Below, in pieces: positions 45,186 to 52,927 of a stretch of DNA of 64,000 bases. Where the stretch lies: assembly GCF_002115805.1 (NCBI RefSeq), contig NZ_JFKC01000004.1, forward strand, positions 152,577 through 216,576. Reading direction: 5' to 3'. The position numbers and the translations under genes are program-made. Origin of the DNA: Marivita geojedonensis (lineage in GTDB: Bacteria > Pseudomonadota > Alphaproteobacteria > Rhodobacterales > Rhodobacteraceae). Numbering within the stretch: the stretch's first letter is position 1; each line of letters begins with the position of its first letter. The notes below the pieces were generated by a model. It was not told the origin of the DNA. It did not search any database and saw nothing but the letters and a program-made list of their open reading frames with translations.

Positions 45186-46949
45186 ATGTTTTCGACAAAA
45201 GACATCGACCGGCACGATACCGACATCCTGATCCTCGGCACCGGGGGCGCGGGGATGTTTGCCGCGCTGCACGCGATGCAGAGCGCGCCCGAGGGCACCA
45301 AAGTGACCATCGCGGTCAAGGGTCTGATCGGCAAATGCGGCTGCACCCGGATGGTGCAGGGCGGCTACAACGTGGCGCTGGGCGGTGGCGACAGTGTCGA
45401 GCGGCATTTCATGGACACGATCCAGGGGGGCAAATGGCTTCCCAATCAGGACATGGCGTGGCGGCTTTGCGAACAGGCCGTCGTGCGCATCCGCGAGCTG
45501 GAGAACGAGATCGGCTGTTTCTTCGACCGCAACGCGGACGGGACGCTGCACCAGAAAGCCTTTGCCGGGCAGACGGCGGACCGGACGGTGCACAAGGGCG
45601 ACCTGACGGGGATCGAGATCATCAACCGGCTGATGGAGCAGGTTCTGTCGCGCCCGGTCGAGAAGCTGCAGGAGCACCGGGCCATCGGCCTGATCCCGAC
45701 GAAGGACGGATCGGCGCTGGCCGGTGTGCTGATGATCGACATGCGCACCGGGCGGTTCCGGTTCGTGCGCGCCAAGACGGTGCTGATGGCGACGGGCGGT
45801 GGCCCGACCATGTACAAGTACCACACGCCCTCGGGTGACAAGACGATGGACGGTTTGGCGATGGCGCTGCGCGTCGGTCTGCCGCTGCGCGATATGGAGA
45901 TGGTGCAGTTCCATCCGACCGGGCTCTTGGCGGGCGATCACACGCGGATGACCGGGACAGTGCTTGAGGAAGGTCTGCGCGGGGCCGGGGGGCAGTTGGT
46001 GAACCATTCGGGCCAGCGCTTCATGTTCGACTATGACGCCAAGGGCGAACGCGCGACCCGCGATGTGGTGAGCCGGGGCATCTATGCCGAGATGCGCAAG
46101 AACAACAATCCGGAACAGGAAGGTGTGTTCATTTCGATGTCGCATCTCGGGCCGGACATGGTGCGCGAAAAGTTCAAGGGTATGGTCAAACGCTGCGCCG
46201 ATTGCGGGTTCGATCTGGCAGGCGGTCTCGTCGAGGTGGTGCCGACGGCGCATTACTTCATGGGCGGTGTCGTGGTTGATGTGGACACGCGCACGGCGAT
46301 GGAAGGGCTGTACGTCGCCGGGGAGGACGCAGGCGGCGCGCATGGGTCGAACCGGCTTGGCGGCAATGGTGTGGCGAACTCAACCGTTTATGGCGGCATC
46401 GCGGGCGATGTGATGGGCGCTGACATTCGGAGCATGGACGCGCTGCGCGACCCGGACGAGAGCGTTCTTGAGGCAGAGTTGGTGCGCGCCTGTCACCCGC
46501 TGACCCGCAAGCCGGAACTGGTGCTGCCCTTGCGCAAACAGTTGCAGGACGCGATGTGGGACGAGGTTGGCGTGATGCGGACCAAGGCCGGGCTGAAGCG
46601 GGGTCTTGATCGGATTGCTGAGATTTCGGAGGGCTTGATGGATGTCGGCGTGGCGTCGGAGTCGCTCGCCTTCAACCTGACATGGCATGACTGGCTGAAC
46701 CTGCGGTCGCTCTGCGATATTTCCGAGGTGATCACCAAGGCGGCACTGGCGCGGGAGAACTCGCGCGGGGCGCATTACCGCGAGGACTTCCCTGATCCCG
46801 GCGCGATGGAAGAGAGCTATTTCACCGTCGCGCGGCAAGTGAATGGCGCGGTCGAGGTGGGGCGCGAGGACGTGCAGTTCACCATCGTGCGGCCGGGCGA
46901 GACCGTGCTGCCCGAGGGGGAGCCGGAGACATTGGTGGCGGCGCAATGA
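45186..46949 (+). CDS. Succinate dehydrogenase/fumarate reductase-like flavoprotein subunit
   Basis: The 587-residue flavoprotein has the FAD site ILILGTGGAGMFAALHAM (residues about 14-31), MEMVQFHPTGLL with the catalytic-region His, PTAHYFMGGVVVD, and GSNRLGGNGVANS with the substrate Arg. Two departures from the SdhA pattern stand out. The SHTVAAQGG segment, whose His carries covalent FAD, reads GCTRMVQGG, with Cys53 at the His position, so FAD is probably not His-linked. RGEGG has become RGAGG. Electron flow to quinone via its operon partners is expected, but the substrate may not be succinate. Confidence 0.88.
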   Translation: MFSTKDIDRHDTDILILGTGGAGMFAALHAMQSAPEGTKVTIAVKGLIGKCGCTRMVQGGYNVALGGGDSVERHFMDTIQGGKWLPNQDMAWRLCEQAVVRIRELENEIGCFFDRNADGTLHQKAFAGQTADRTVHKGDLTGIEIINRLMEQVLSRPVEKLQEHRAIGLIPTKDGSALAGVLMIDMRTGRFRFVRAKTVLMATGGGPTMYKYHTPSGDKTMDGLAMALRVGLPLRDMEMVQFHPTGLLAGDHTRMTGTVLEEGLRGAGGQLVNHSGQRFMFDYDAKGERATRDVVSRGIYAEMRKNNNPEQEGVFISMSHLGPDMVREKFKGMVKRCADCGFDLAGGLVEVVPTAHYFMGGVVVDVDTRTAMEGLYVAGEDAGGAHGSNRLGGNGVANSTVYGGIAGDVMGADIRSMDALRDPDESVLEAELVRACHPLTRKPELVLPLRKQLQDAMWDEVGVMRTKAGLKRGLDRIAEISEGLMDVGVASESLAFNLTWHDWLNLRSLCDISEVITKAALARENSRGAHYREDFPDPGAMEESYFTVARQVNGAVEVGREDVQFTIVRPGETVLPEGEPETLVAAQ

Positions 46950-46969
46950 GATCAGGTTTGAGCAACACT

Positions 46970-47114
46970 GGCGCGACTGCGCCATGCCCGACCTCCCCCA
47001 CGGGAGGGCATTTGTCGATCCGCCCGCAGTCTGCGCGTCGCGGATGCTTTAAAGTTCGACGCGAGGCAATTGTGACATCCGCCCTCCCGAGGTCGGGCAT
47101 GGCGCAGTCGCGCC
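46970..47114. repeat. 145-bp nested inverted-repeat element between flavoprotein and hydratase genes
   Basis: Perfect 26-bp outer arms (46970-46995 and 47089-47114) contain GACTGCGCCATGCCCGACCT and its complement. Inside are 9-bp arms CGGGAGGGC/GCCCTCCCG (47001-47009, 47081-47089) and a 7-bp hairpin CGCGTCG/CGACGCG (47034-47040, 47057-47063) around TTTAAA. It fills almost all of the 184-base gap and ends before the next ribosome-binding site. No target duplication is evident. A miniature transposon-like or REP-like element, or a large mRNA structure. Confidence 0.8.
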
Positions 47115-47133
47115 TCGGCACCGGAGGCACAGC

Positions 47134-48090
47134 ATGATCCCGATCGACCTGATCCAGAAAACCGCCGAAACCCTGATGGACAAGGCCGCCATCGAGATCC
47201 CCGAGGATTACCTCGACGGTCTCCAGAAGGCTGCCAAAACCGAGGATGGCGACCTGTCGTCCTTTGTTCTCAAGGCGATGCTGGAAAACTACGAAGCCGC
47301 CAAGGAAGACCGACGTGCGATGTGTGGCGACACCGGCGTGCCGCGCTGGTTCGTGAAACTGGGCAATGATGCCAGGGTCGAGGGCGGCATGTGCGCCCTT
47401 GAAACCGCGCTGCGGCGGGCGACGGCCAATGCGACCAACGGCGTACCCCTGAGGCCGAACCGGGTGCACCCGCTCTGGCGGACGGATCACAACAACAACG
47501 TGGGGATCGGCGCGCCCGAGATCGAATACGGGTTCGAGCCGGAGGGCGAATGGATCGACCTGATCACCGTTCACAAAGGCGGGCTGTTCGGCACCGACTA
47601 CCGGATGCTGTTCCCAAGTGACGGCATTCAGGGGATCAAGCGCTTCTACCTCGACAGCCTGATGGCCTTCGGAAAACGCGGATTGGCTTGTCAGCCGGCG
47701 ATCATCGGGATCGGGCTGGGCGGATCGAAGGATATCTGCATGACGCTGGGCAAGCGCGCCTCCGTGCTGCGCACCGTGGGAAGCCGCAATTCGGACCCGC
47801 GCATTGCCGAGATGGAGGAGGAGTTCAAGGAACTGGGCAACTCCATCGGCATGGGCGCGATGGGTTTTGTCGGGAAGAACATGGTGATCGATTGCAATAT
47901 CGAGGTGGGCTACTGCCACACCGGCGGGATGCCGATGTCGGTGCATGCCTTCTGCCTGTCGTCGCGCCGGGCCGTCGCGCGGATCTACCCCGATGGCCGG
48001 GTCGAGCACCGCACGGATCCGGACTGGTTCACACCCTATCAACGGCGCGAGACCGTCGATTGGGAACCGATGCGCGAGGCGGCGGAATGA
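47134..48090 (+). CDS. Class I fumarase/tartrate dehydratase-like alpha subunit
   Basis: A 318-residue iron-sulfur hydro-lyase subunit. Cys64 (MCGDTG), Cys202 (KDICMTL) and Cys261 (GYCHTGG) are in place to hold a [4Fe-4S] cluster. The motif that in class I fumarases reads KGGGSEN is here HKGGLFGTDYRM (residues about 147-158), a marked change at the substrate site. The product is therefore expected to add or remove water on a substrate other than fumarate. GGAGG lies six bases before the ATG. It is separated from the flavoprotein gene by a 145-bp inverted repeat. Confidence 0.85.
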   Translation: MIPIDLIQKTAETLMDKAAIEIPEDYLDGLQKAAKTEDGDLSSFVLKAMLENYEAAKEDRRAMCGDTGVPRWFVKLGNDARVEGGMCALETALRRATANATNGVPLRPNRVHPLWRTDHNNNVGIGAPEIEYGFEPEGEWIDLITVHKGGLFGTDYRMLFPSDGIQGIKRFYLDSLMAFGKRGLACQPAIIGIGLGGSKDICMTLGKRASVLRTVGSRNSDPRIAEMEEEFKELGNSIGMGAMGFVGKNMVIDCNIEVGYCHTGGMPMSVHAFCLSSRRAVARIYPDGRVEHRTDPDWFTPYQRRETVDWEPMREAAE

Positions 48091-48095
48091 GGCGA

Positions 48096-48188
48096 CAAGG
48101 CTTTTCGAAAAGCCTTGGTGCCGCGATTTCGAAATCGCGGGTGAAGCCGCTTACAAGCGACTTGGTCCAAGCGCCTTCGAAGGCGCTT
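48096..48188. repeat. Array of five consecutive palindromes between hydratase alpha and beta genes
   Basis: Within 93 bases: a 22-bp perfect palindrome centred on TTCGAA (48096-48117), CCGCGATTTCGAAATCGCGG (48121-48140, perfect), CGCTT-AC-AAGCG (48148-48159), CTTGG-T-CCAAG (48161-48171), and AAGCGCCTTCGAAGGCGCTT (48169-48188, perfect). Three share the TTCGAA centre. The array fills the 115-base gap between two genes that are normally adjacent or fused. Confidence 0.85.
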
Positions 48189-48205
48189 TCACGGAAGGAT
48201 GGCCA

Positions 48206-48871
48206 ATGAAACCGCGTGAAATCCGACTGTCGACGACACCGACGCCCGAGGCGATTGCCGAGTTGCGGCTGGGAGACATCGTCTATCTGGACGGGTTGAT
48301 GTACACCGCGCGCGAAGGTGTCTACATGCGCGCGCTGGAGGAAAAAGCCAACATTCCCATGGAGTTGCCGTCCGAAAGTGCGGCGAATTTCCATTGCTCT
48401 CCGGCGGCGCGGATCAACGCGGATGGCAGTTTCGACATGGGGGCGGTGACGGCAACTGCCTCCTTCCGCTTTGCCAAGTGGTTGCCGGAATGGATGGAGA
48501 AAACCGGCGCGAAGCTCATCATCGGCAAGGGCGGCATGTCATCGAAGGACTACAAGTCCTACTTCGTGCCCAACGGCGCGGTGTACCTGTCGACTGTCGG
48601 CTATGGCACCGGTGCGCTGCTGGGGCGCGGCGTGGAAAACGTCGAGGCGGTGCACTGGAACGAGGAACTGGGTCTTGCGCAGGCCATGTGGGTCATCAGG
48701 TGCAACAGGATGGGGCCGTTCATCGTGGCCTCCGATCTCAATGGCGATTGCCTGTTCGAACGGGAAAATGCCAAGATCGCGCAGAATATCGAGCGGGTTT
48801 ATGAAGGCACGAAACCCGCCGTGCTCAAGCGCTACGGCGAAAGCGATGACCGGTCTGACGAGGTGATATGA
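48206..48871 (+). CDS. Class I fumarase/tartrate dehydratase-like beta subunit
   Basis: The 221-residue partner of the alpha subunit corresponds to the C-terminal domain of class I fumarases. It starts with the swivelling-domain pattern LRLGDIVYLDGLMYTAREGVYMRALE, in which the usual TARDxAHKR has become TAREGVYMRA, and the GPTTSxRM substrate motif has become TATASFRFAKW. IIGKGGMSSKDY is retained. These coordinated changes with the alpha subunit point to a changed substrate. The ATG at 48206 has GGAAGGA seven bases upstream. It overlaps the sulfite oxidase-family gene by four bases. Confidence 0.85.
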   Translation: MKPREIRLSTTPTPEAIAELRLGDIVYLDGLMYTAREGVYMRALEEKANIPMELPSESAANFHCSPAARINADGSFDMGAVTATASFRFAKWLPEWMEKTGAKLIIGKGGMSSKDYKSYFVPNGAVYLSTVGYGTGALLGRGVENVEAVHWNEELGLAQAMWVIRCNRMGPFIVASDLNGDCLFERENAKIAQNIERVYEGTKPAVLKRYGESDDRSDEVI

Positions 48872-49974
48872 CCAACAACCCATTTGCGCCGGGGGCCAAG
48901 CGCCCGGAGGTGACCGAAGGCGTGTTTTCGCCTGAGGAAGTTGCGCTGGCGAACCGCAATTCGGGTGCGCTGCTCGAGACCTTGGGGCTGGAGATCACAC
49001 CCACCGGCACGCATTACCTGCTCAACCATTTCGATGTGCCCGTGCTGTCCGAGGCCGGGCATGTGCTGCGCTTTGAAGGGGCGTTAGATGCACCCTACGC
49101 GCTGACGATGGAGGAGATCCGCGCGTTGCCGGAAAAGACCATGCCGGTAACACTGGAATGTGCGGGCAACGGTCGCGCCGGGGTGAGCCCGCGCTGTTTC
49201 TCGATGCCCTGGATGTACGAGGCGGTGGGCACGTCGGAATGGACCGGTACACCGCTTGCGCCTCTGCTGGAGCGAGCGAAACCGCAAGCCGGCGTGCAGG
49301 ACTTCGCCTTCCTTGGCGCGGATTTCGGGTTCGACAAAGGCCAGCCGCACTACTTTGGCCGCAGCCTGACGCCCGCGCAGATCGCAGAACTCGACGTGAT
49401 GCTCGTCTGGGGCATGAACGGTCAGCCGCTTCTGCCGCAGCATGGGGCGCCTCTGCGGATCATTGTGCCGGGCTGGTACGGGATGGCCTCGGTCAAATGG
49501 CTGACGACCATCGAGGCGCTGACAGAGCGGTATCAGGGCTTCCAGCAGGTGCAGACCTACCGTCTGCGCAAGGACGAGGACGACCCCGGCACGCCGATCA
49601 CCACGATCCGGGTCAAATCGCTGATGAAGCCGCCGGGCGTGCCCGATTGGGTGACGCGGCAGCGCTGGGTGCAGGCCGGACGCGTGACGCTGGAAGGGCG
49701 CGCGTGGTCGGGTGGCGGTGTTCCGATCACGCGGGTTGAGGTGCTCTTGGGCGACACATGGCAGGACGCCGAGTTGACCGGACGGCCTGACACCTACGCC
49801 TGGACCGGCTGGCGCATCGACTGGGATGCGACGCCGGGTGTCTATGACCTTGCCTGCCGCGCCACCGATGCCAACGGCACCACGCAACCGCTGGAGGCAC
49901 CGTTCGACATGGCAGGATTTGCCAACAATTCCGTACACCGCGTGCGTGTGCATGTGGCGGAGGCCGGCGCATGA
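48868..49974 (+). CDS. Sulfite oxidase-family molybdoenzyme
   Basis: A 368-residue protein with the oxidoreductase molybdopterin domain (residues about 50-230), including the molybdenum-ligating Cys98 in LECAGNGRAG, then GAPLRIIVPGWYGMASVKWLTTIE, and a C-terminal dimerisation domain (about 250-365, LEGRAWSGGGVPITRVEVLLGDTWQDAEL). Enzymes of this family oxidise sulfite to sulfate or related sulfur oxyanions. No signal peptide is present, so it is probably cytosolic. Its four-base overlaps with hydratase beta and the thiamine-diphosphate enzyme tie it to the operon's pathway. Sulfite as a pathway product would explain its presence. Confidence 0.88.
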   Translation: MTNNPFAPGAKRPEVTEGVFSPEEVALANRNSGALLETLGLEITPTGTHYLLNHFDVPVLSEAGHVLRFEGALDAPYALTMEEIRALPEKTMPVTLECAGNGRAGVSPRCFSMPWMYEAVGTSEWTGTPLAPLLERAKPQAGVQDFAFLGADFGFDKGQPHYFGRSLTPAQIAELDVMLVWGMNGQPLLPQHGAPLRIIVPGWYGMASVKWLTTIEALTERYQGFQQVQTYRLRKDEDDPGTPITTIRVKSLMKPPGVPDWVTRQRWVQAGRVTLEGRAWSGGGVPITRVEVLLGDTWQDAELTGRPDTYAWTGWRIDWDATPGVYDLACRATDANGTTQPLEAPFDMAGFANNSVHRVRVHVAEAGA

Positions 49975-51539
49975 CGCGGGGCGCAGATGTGGTGATGCAG
50001 ACCCTTGCGGCGCATGGGGTCAAAAACATCTTCGCACTCTCGGGCAACCAGATCATGCCGCTTTTCGACGCCAGTCTGGATGCCGGGGTGCGGCTGTACC
50101 ATACGCGCCACGAGGCGGCGGCCGTCTATATGGCCGAGGGGTATGCGCAGCTGTCGCGCGGGTTGGGGGTCGCTTTGGTGACCGCCGGGGCAGGGCTTGG
50201 GAACGCGCTTGGCCCGCTCCTGACGGCGCGGGCATCTGACACGCCGGTTCTGCTGCTCAGCGGGGACAGCCCCGTGGGCAGGGATGGGCAGGGCGCGTTT
50301 CAGGAGATGGATCAGGTCGCCCTGACACAGTCGCTGACCAAATGGTCGGTGCGGGTGACACGGGCCGAGGACCTTTCCGGGACCCTGCACAAAGCGGTGC
50401 ATGTGGCGCTGTCCGGGCGACCTGGACCGGTACATGTCTCTTTGCCGGCAGATGTGCTGTTGGCAGACACCGGCATGATCAGCGAAGCGATTGCAGAGGC
50501 CTCTGCCGACACAAATGTTGCGGCGTTGTGTGATTGGCTCAGCGCTGCACGAGCGCCGCTGATCGTTCTCGGGCCTGCGCTGAACGCAACCCGTCAGCCG
50601 GACCTGGCAGAGCGGCTGGAGCAGGCGACGGATGCCCCGGTCATCGTGATGGAAAGCCCGCGCGGTCTGAAGGACCCGTCGCTGGGGGCTTTGACGGATG
50701 TCTTTGCCGAGGCGGACAGGGTTCTGCTTCTGGGAAAACCGATGGACTTCACAGTGCAGTTCGGTGCAGCCGCGCCACGGGCGGGTTGGGCGATTGTTCA
50801 TGCCGACCGTGACGAACTGGCCCGCGCGCAGTTGAACTGCTCTGAACGCCTGACGCTGAGGCTCGAGGCCGATCCCGTGGATGTGGCGCGGGGGCTGTCC
50901 TATGGAAGCGGGTCTGAACAAAGCAGCGCTTGGCGCGACCGGGTTCATGCGGCCTGTGCGCGCCGAAGCGAGATCGTTCGTCAGGAGTCTCCCATTGATC
51001 CCAGCGGGTTGTGCGCGGCTGTTCAGTCATCGCTCGAAGGCCTGCCTGACCCCGTGGTGATTTGTGATGGCGGGGAATTCGGGCAATGGGCGCAGGCGGG
51101 CGTATCGGCGTCACGCCGGATCATCAACGGCGTTTCCGGCGCGATTGGTGGCGGGCTTTGTTATGCAATGGCGGCACGCGCGGCGGATCCGACTGCCACG
51201 GTAATCGCTCTGATGGGCGATGGTACGGTCGGCTTTCATCTGGGAGAGTTCGAAACGGCGGTGCGGGAGGATCTGCCCTTTGTCGCGATTGTCGGAAATG
51301 ACCAGCGTTGGAATGCGGAACATCAGATACAGCTGCGCGAGTTCGGGGCAGACCGGTTGCATGGCTGCGCACTGAGCGAGGCGCGGTATGACGAGGCGGT
51401 GGCGGCGCTTGGCGGGTTTGGGGCTCTGGTCACAAAACTGAGCGAACTTCCGGGCGCGATCGAGGCCGCGATTGGTTCGGGCAGGCCCGCCTGCATCAAT
51501 GTGCTGATGGAGGGTCGCCCGGCGCCGGTTGTGGCCTGA
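49971..51539 (+). CDS. Thiamine diphosphate-dependent enzyme (acetolactate synthase/decarboxylase superfamily)
   Basis: The 522-residue enzyme has the three-domain plan of the POX/decarboxylase superfamily: an N-terminal pyrimidine-binding domain with the activating Glu48 in RHEAAA, a central domain (about 190-330) and a diphosphate domain with the GDG motif at residues 416-418 ending in VGND. Length is near that of benzoylformate-type decarboxylases and shorter than Xsc or typical acetolactate synthases with their tails. The substrate is likely a 2-oxoacid from the upstream steps. It is the last gene of the operon and converges with a GST gene two bases away. Confidence 0.87.
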   Translation: MTRGADVVMQTLAAHGVKNIFALSGNQIMPLFDASLDAGVRLYHTRHEAAAVYMAEGYAQLSRGLGVALVTAGAGLGNALGPLLTARASDTPVLLLSGDSPVGRDGQGAFQEMDQVALTQSLTKWSVRVTRAEDLSGTLHKAVHVALSGRPGPVHVSLPADVLLADTGMISEAIAEASADTNVAALCDWLSAARAPLIVLGPALNATRQPDLAERLEQATDAPVIVMESPRGLKDPSLGALTDVFAEADRVLLLGKPMDFTVQFGAAAPRAGWAIVHADRDELARAQLNCSERLTLRLEADPVDVARGLSYGSGSEQSSAWRDRVHAACARRSEIVRQESPIDPSGLCAAVQSSLEGLPDPVVICDGGEFGQWAQAGVSASRRIINGVSGAIGGGLCYAMAARAADPTATVIALMGDGTVGFHLGEFETAVREDLPFVAIVGNDQRWNAEHQIQLREFGADRLHGCALSEARYDEAVAALGGFGALVTKLSELPGAIEAAIGSGRPACINVLMEGRPAPVVA

Positions 51540-51541
51540 GT

Positions 51542-52159
51542 CTAGAGACCATGTACCGCCATCACCGCCAGTGTCGCCGGACGTGCGAGCATCGCGGTGT
51601 GATGGGCGTGGAGCTTGGGGAACTGCGCCACGTCCACGCCTGCTTTCATCAGCCAGCGCGGGGCGAGGAAAAGATAGGCATCGCACAGTGTGTAACGGTC
51701 GCCCATCGCCCAAGGCCCTTTCAGATAATGGGTTTCGATCAGGGCTGCGCAGTCGTGCAAATTCGACGCGACTTTCTTCTTCATCGCCTCCTGCGCTTCG
51801 GCGCTGTCGGCCCACCGCGCACCGCGCAGATTGTGGGCGAATGCGACATGCATCGTGGCACAGAGATAGGCGTTGAGCGCGTCCGCTTCGGCCCGCTCAA
51901 AGGGCGTGTCCGGCAGCATGTGCGCTTCGGGGTGCGTGGCGGCGACATAGGTCAGGATCGCAGGGTTTTCGGTGATCACCCCGTTCGGCGTTTGCAGCGC
52001 GGGCACACGCGCTTTGGGATTGATGGCGAGATAAGACGCCTCATGGTGCGCGCCCTGGGTGATGGGCACCTCATGCGCGGTGTAATCTGCGCCGACCTCT
52101 TCCAGAAGAAGGTGTGAGGCAAGGGCGGAACTGTCTTTTGCAAAGTAGAATGTCAGCAC
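51542..52159 (-). CDS. Glutathione S-transferase family protein
   Basis: The 205-residue protein has an N-terminal thioredoxin-like domain (FYFAKDSSALASHLLLEEVGADY, then NPKARVPALQTPNGVITENPAIL with the cis-Pro and glutathione-binding Glu-Asn) and an all-helical C-terminal domain (residues about 85-200) with GDRYTLCDAYLF, the N-capping box. It may conjugate glutathione to electrophilic intermediates or act in isomerisation. It is convergent with the thiamine-diphosphate enzyme gene and lies 24 bases after the TauE-like gene on the same strand, so it may be co-transcribed with it. Confidence 0.92.
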   Translation of the reverse strand: MLTFYFAKDSSALASHLLLEEVGADYTAHEVPITQGAHHEASYLAINPKARVPALQTPNGVITENPAILTYVAATHPEAHMLPDTPFERAEADALNAYLCATMHVAFAHNLRGARWADSAEAQEAMKKKVASNLHDCAALIETHYLKGPWAMGDRYTLCDAYLFLAPRWLMKAGVDVAQFPKLHAHHTAMLARPATLAVMAVHGL

Positions 52160-52183
52160 GCGGTATCCTCCGGTCTGCGATGC

Positions 52184-52927
52184 CTAGATGAAAGCCCGGA
52201 TCAGGATGCCCAGCCCCAATAGCAGGGACAGACCGATCAGCAGGCGACGAAACACATTGTCAGAGATGCGCCGGAACACCGCAATCCCGATCTGCGCCGC
52301 CAGCAGGGATGTGGGCAGGGCAATCAGGAACGCGGTGATCGTGGTCGGGGTGTATGCTTCGCGCCACCAGAGCATCACTGTCGTGGTGAACAGGACGCTC
52401 ACGTTGAAGGGTTGCAGGACCGCCCGGGTTTCGGCTTTCGGCCAGGGGCGCATGGAGCACCAGATCACCGGCAATGCGCCCGACAGGGATGCCATTCCGC
52501 CGAGCACACCGCCTGAAAGTCCGATCAGAGAATCGAGCACCGGGGTGCGGCGTTCAAATTTCGGAAGGTTCGCGCGAAAGCTGAAGAAGCCTCCGTAAAG
52601 TATCAGCAGGAAACCAATAATCAGTTTCAGTGTGTCGGCGTCGATGAACGACAGCAGTGATATTCCAACGGGAACGCCAAGCAGACCGGGGATGATGAAA
52701 CGCATCAGGCGCGGCACGTTCCGGCCAAGCGCGTCACGCACCACCCACAGTCCCTGAAGCCCGGTAGTGACCGACATCAGCGACACAACGGCAACCGCGC
52801 TTATCGGGTTCAGCGCGACAAGGAAGAACCCGAGGGCGAACAGTGCTGTTCCGGTTCCGGCCAGCCCGTTCACGAAACCGCCGGCCATCGCGCCGAGCGT
52901 AATAAATGAAATCGCTTCGAACGTCAT
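52184..52927 (-). CDS. TauE/SafE-family (TSUP) permease
   Basis: A 247-residue membrane protein with eight predicted helices in two related halves, each with a Gly-rich loop: FVNGLAGTGTALFALGF (residues about 18-34) and IGLSGGVLGGMASLSGALPVIW (about 138-159). This is the TSUP layout; members export sulfite, sulfoacetate or thiosulfate or take up organic acids. It overlaps the LysR gene by four bases (start at 52927), so it is under that regulator's transcript and probably part of the same response. Confidence 0.88.
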   Translation of the reverse strand: MTFEAISFITLGAMAGGFVNGLAGTGTALFALGFFLVALNPISAVAVVSLMSVTTGLQGLWVVRDALGRNVPRLMRFIIPGLLGVPVGISLLSFIDADTLKLIIGFLLILYGGFFSFRANLPKFERRTPVLDSLIGLSGGVLGGMASLSGALPVIWCSMRPWPKAETRAVLQPFNVSVLFTTTVMLWWREAYTPTTITAFLIALPTSLLAAQIGIAVFRRISDNVFRRLLIGLSLLLGLGILIRAFI

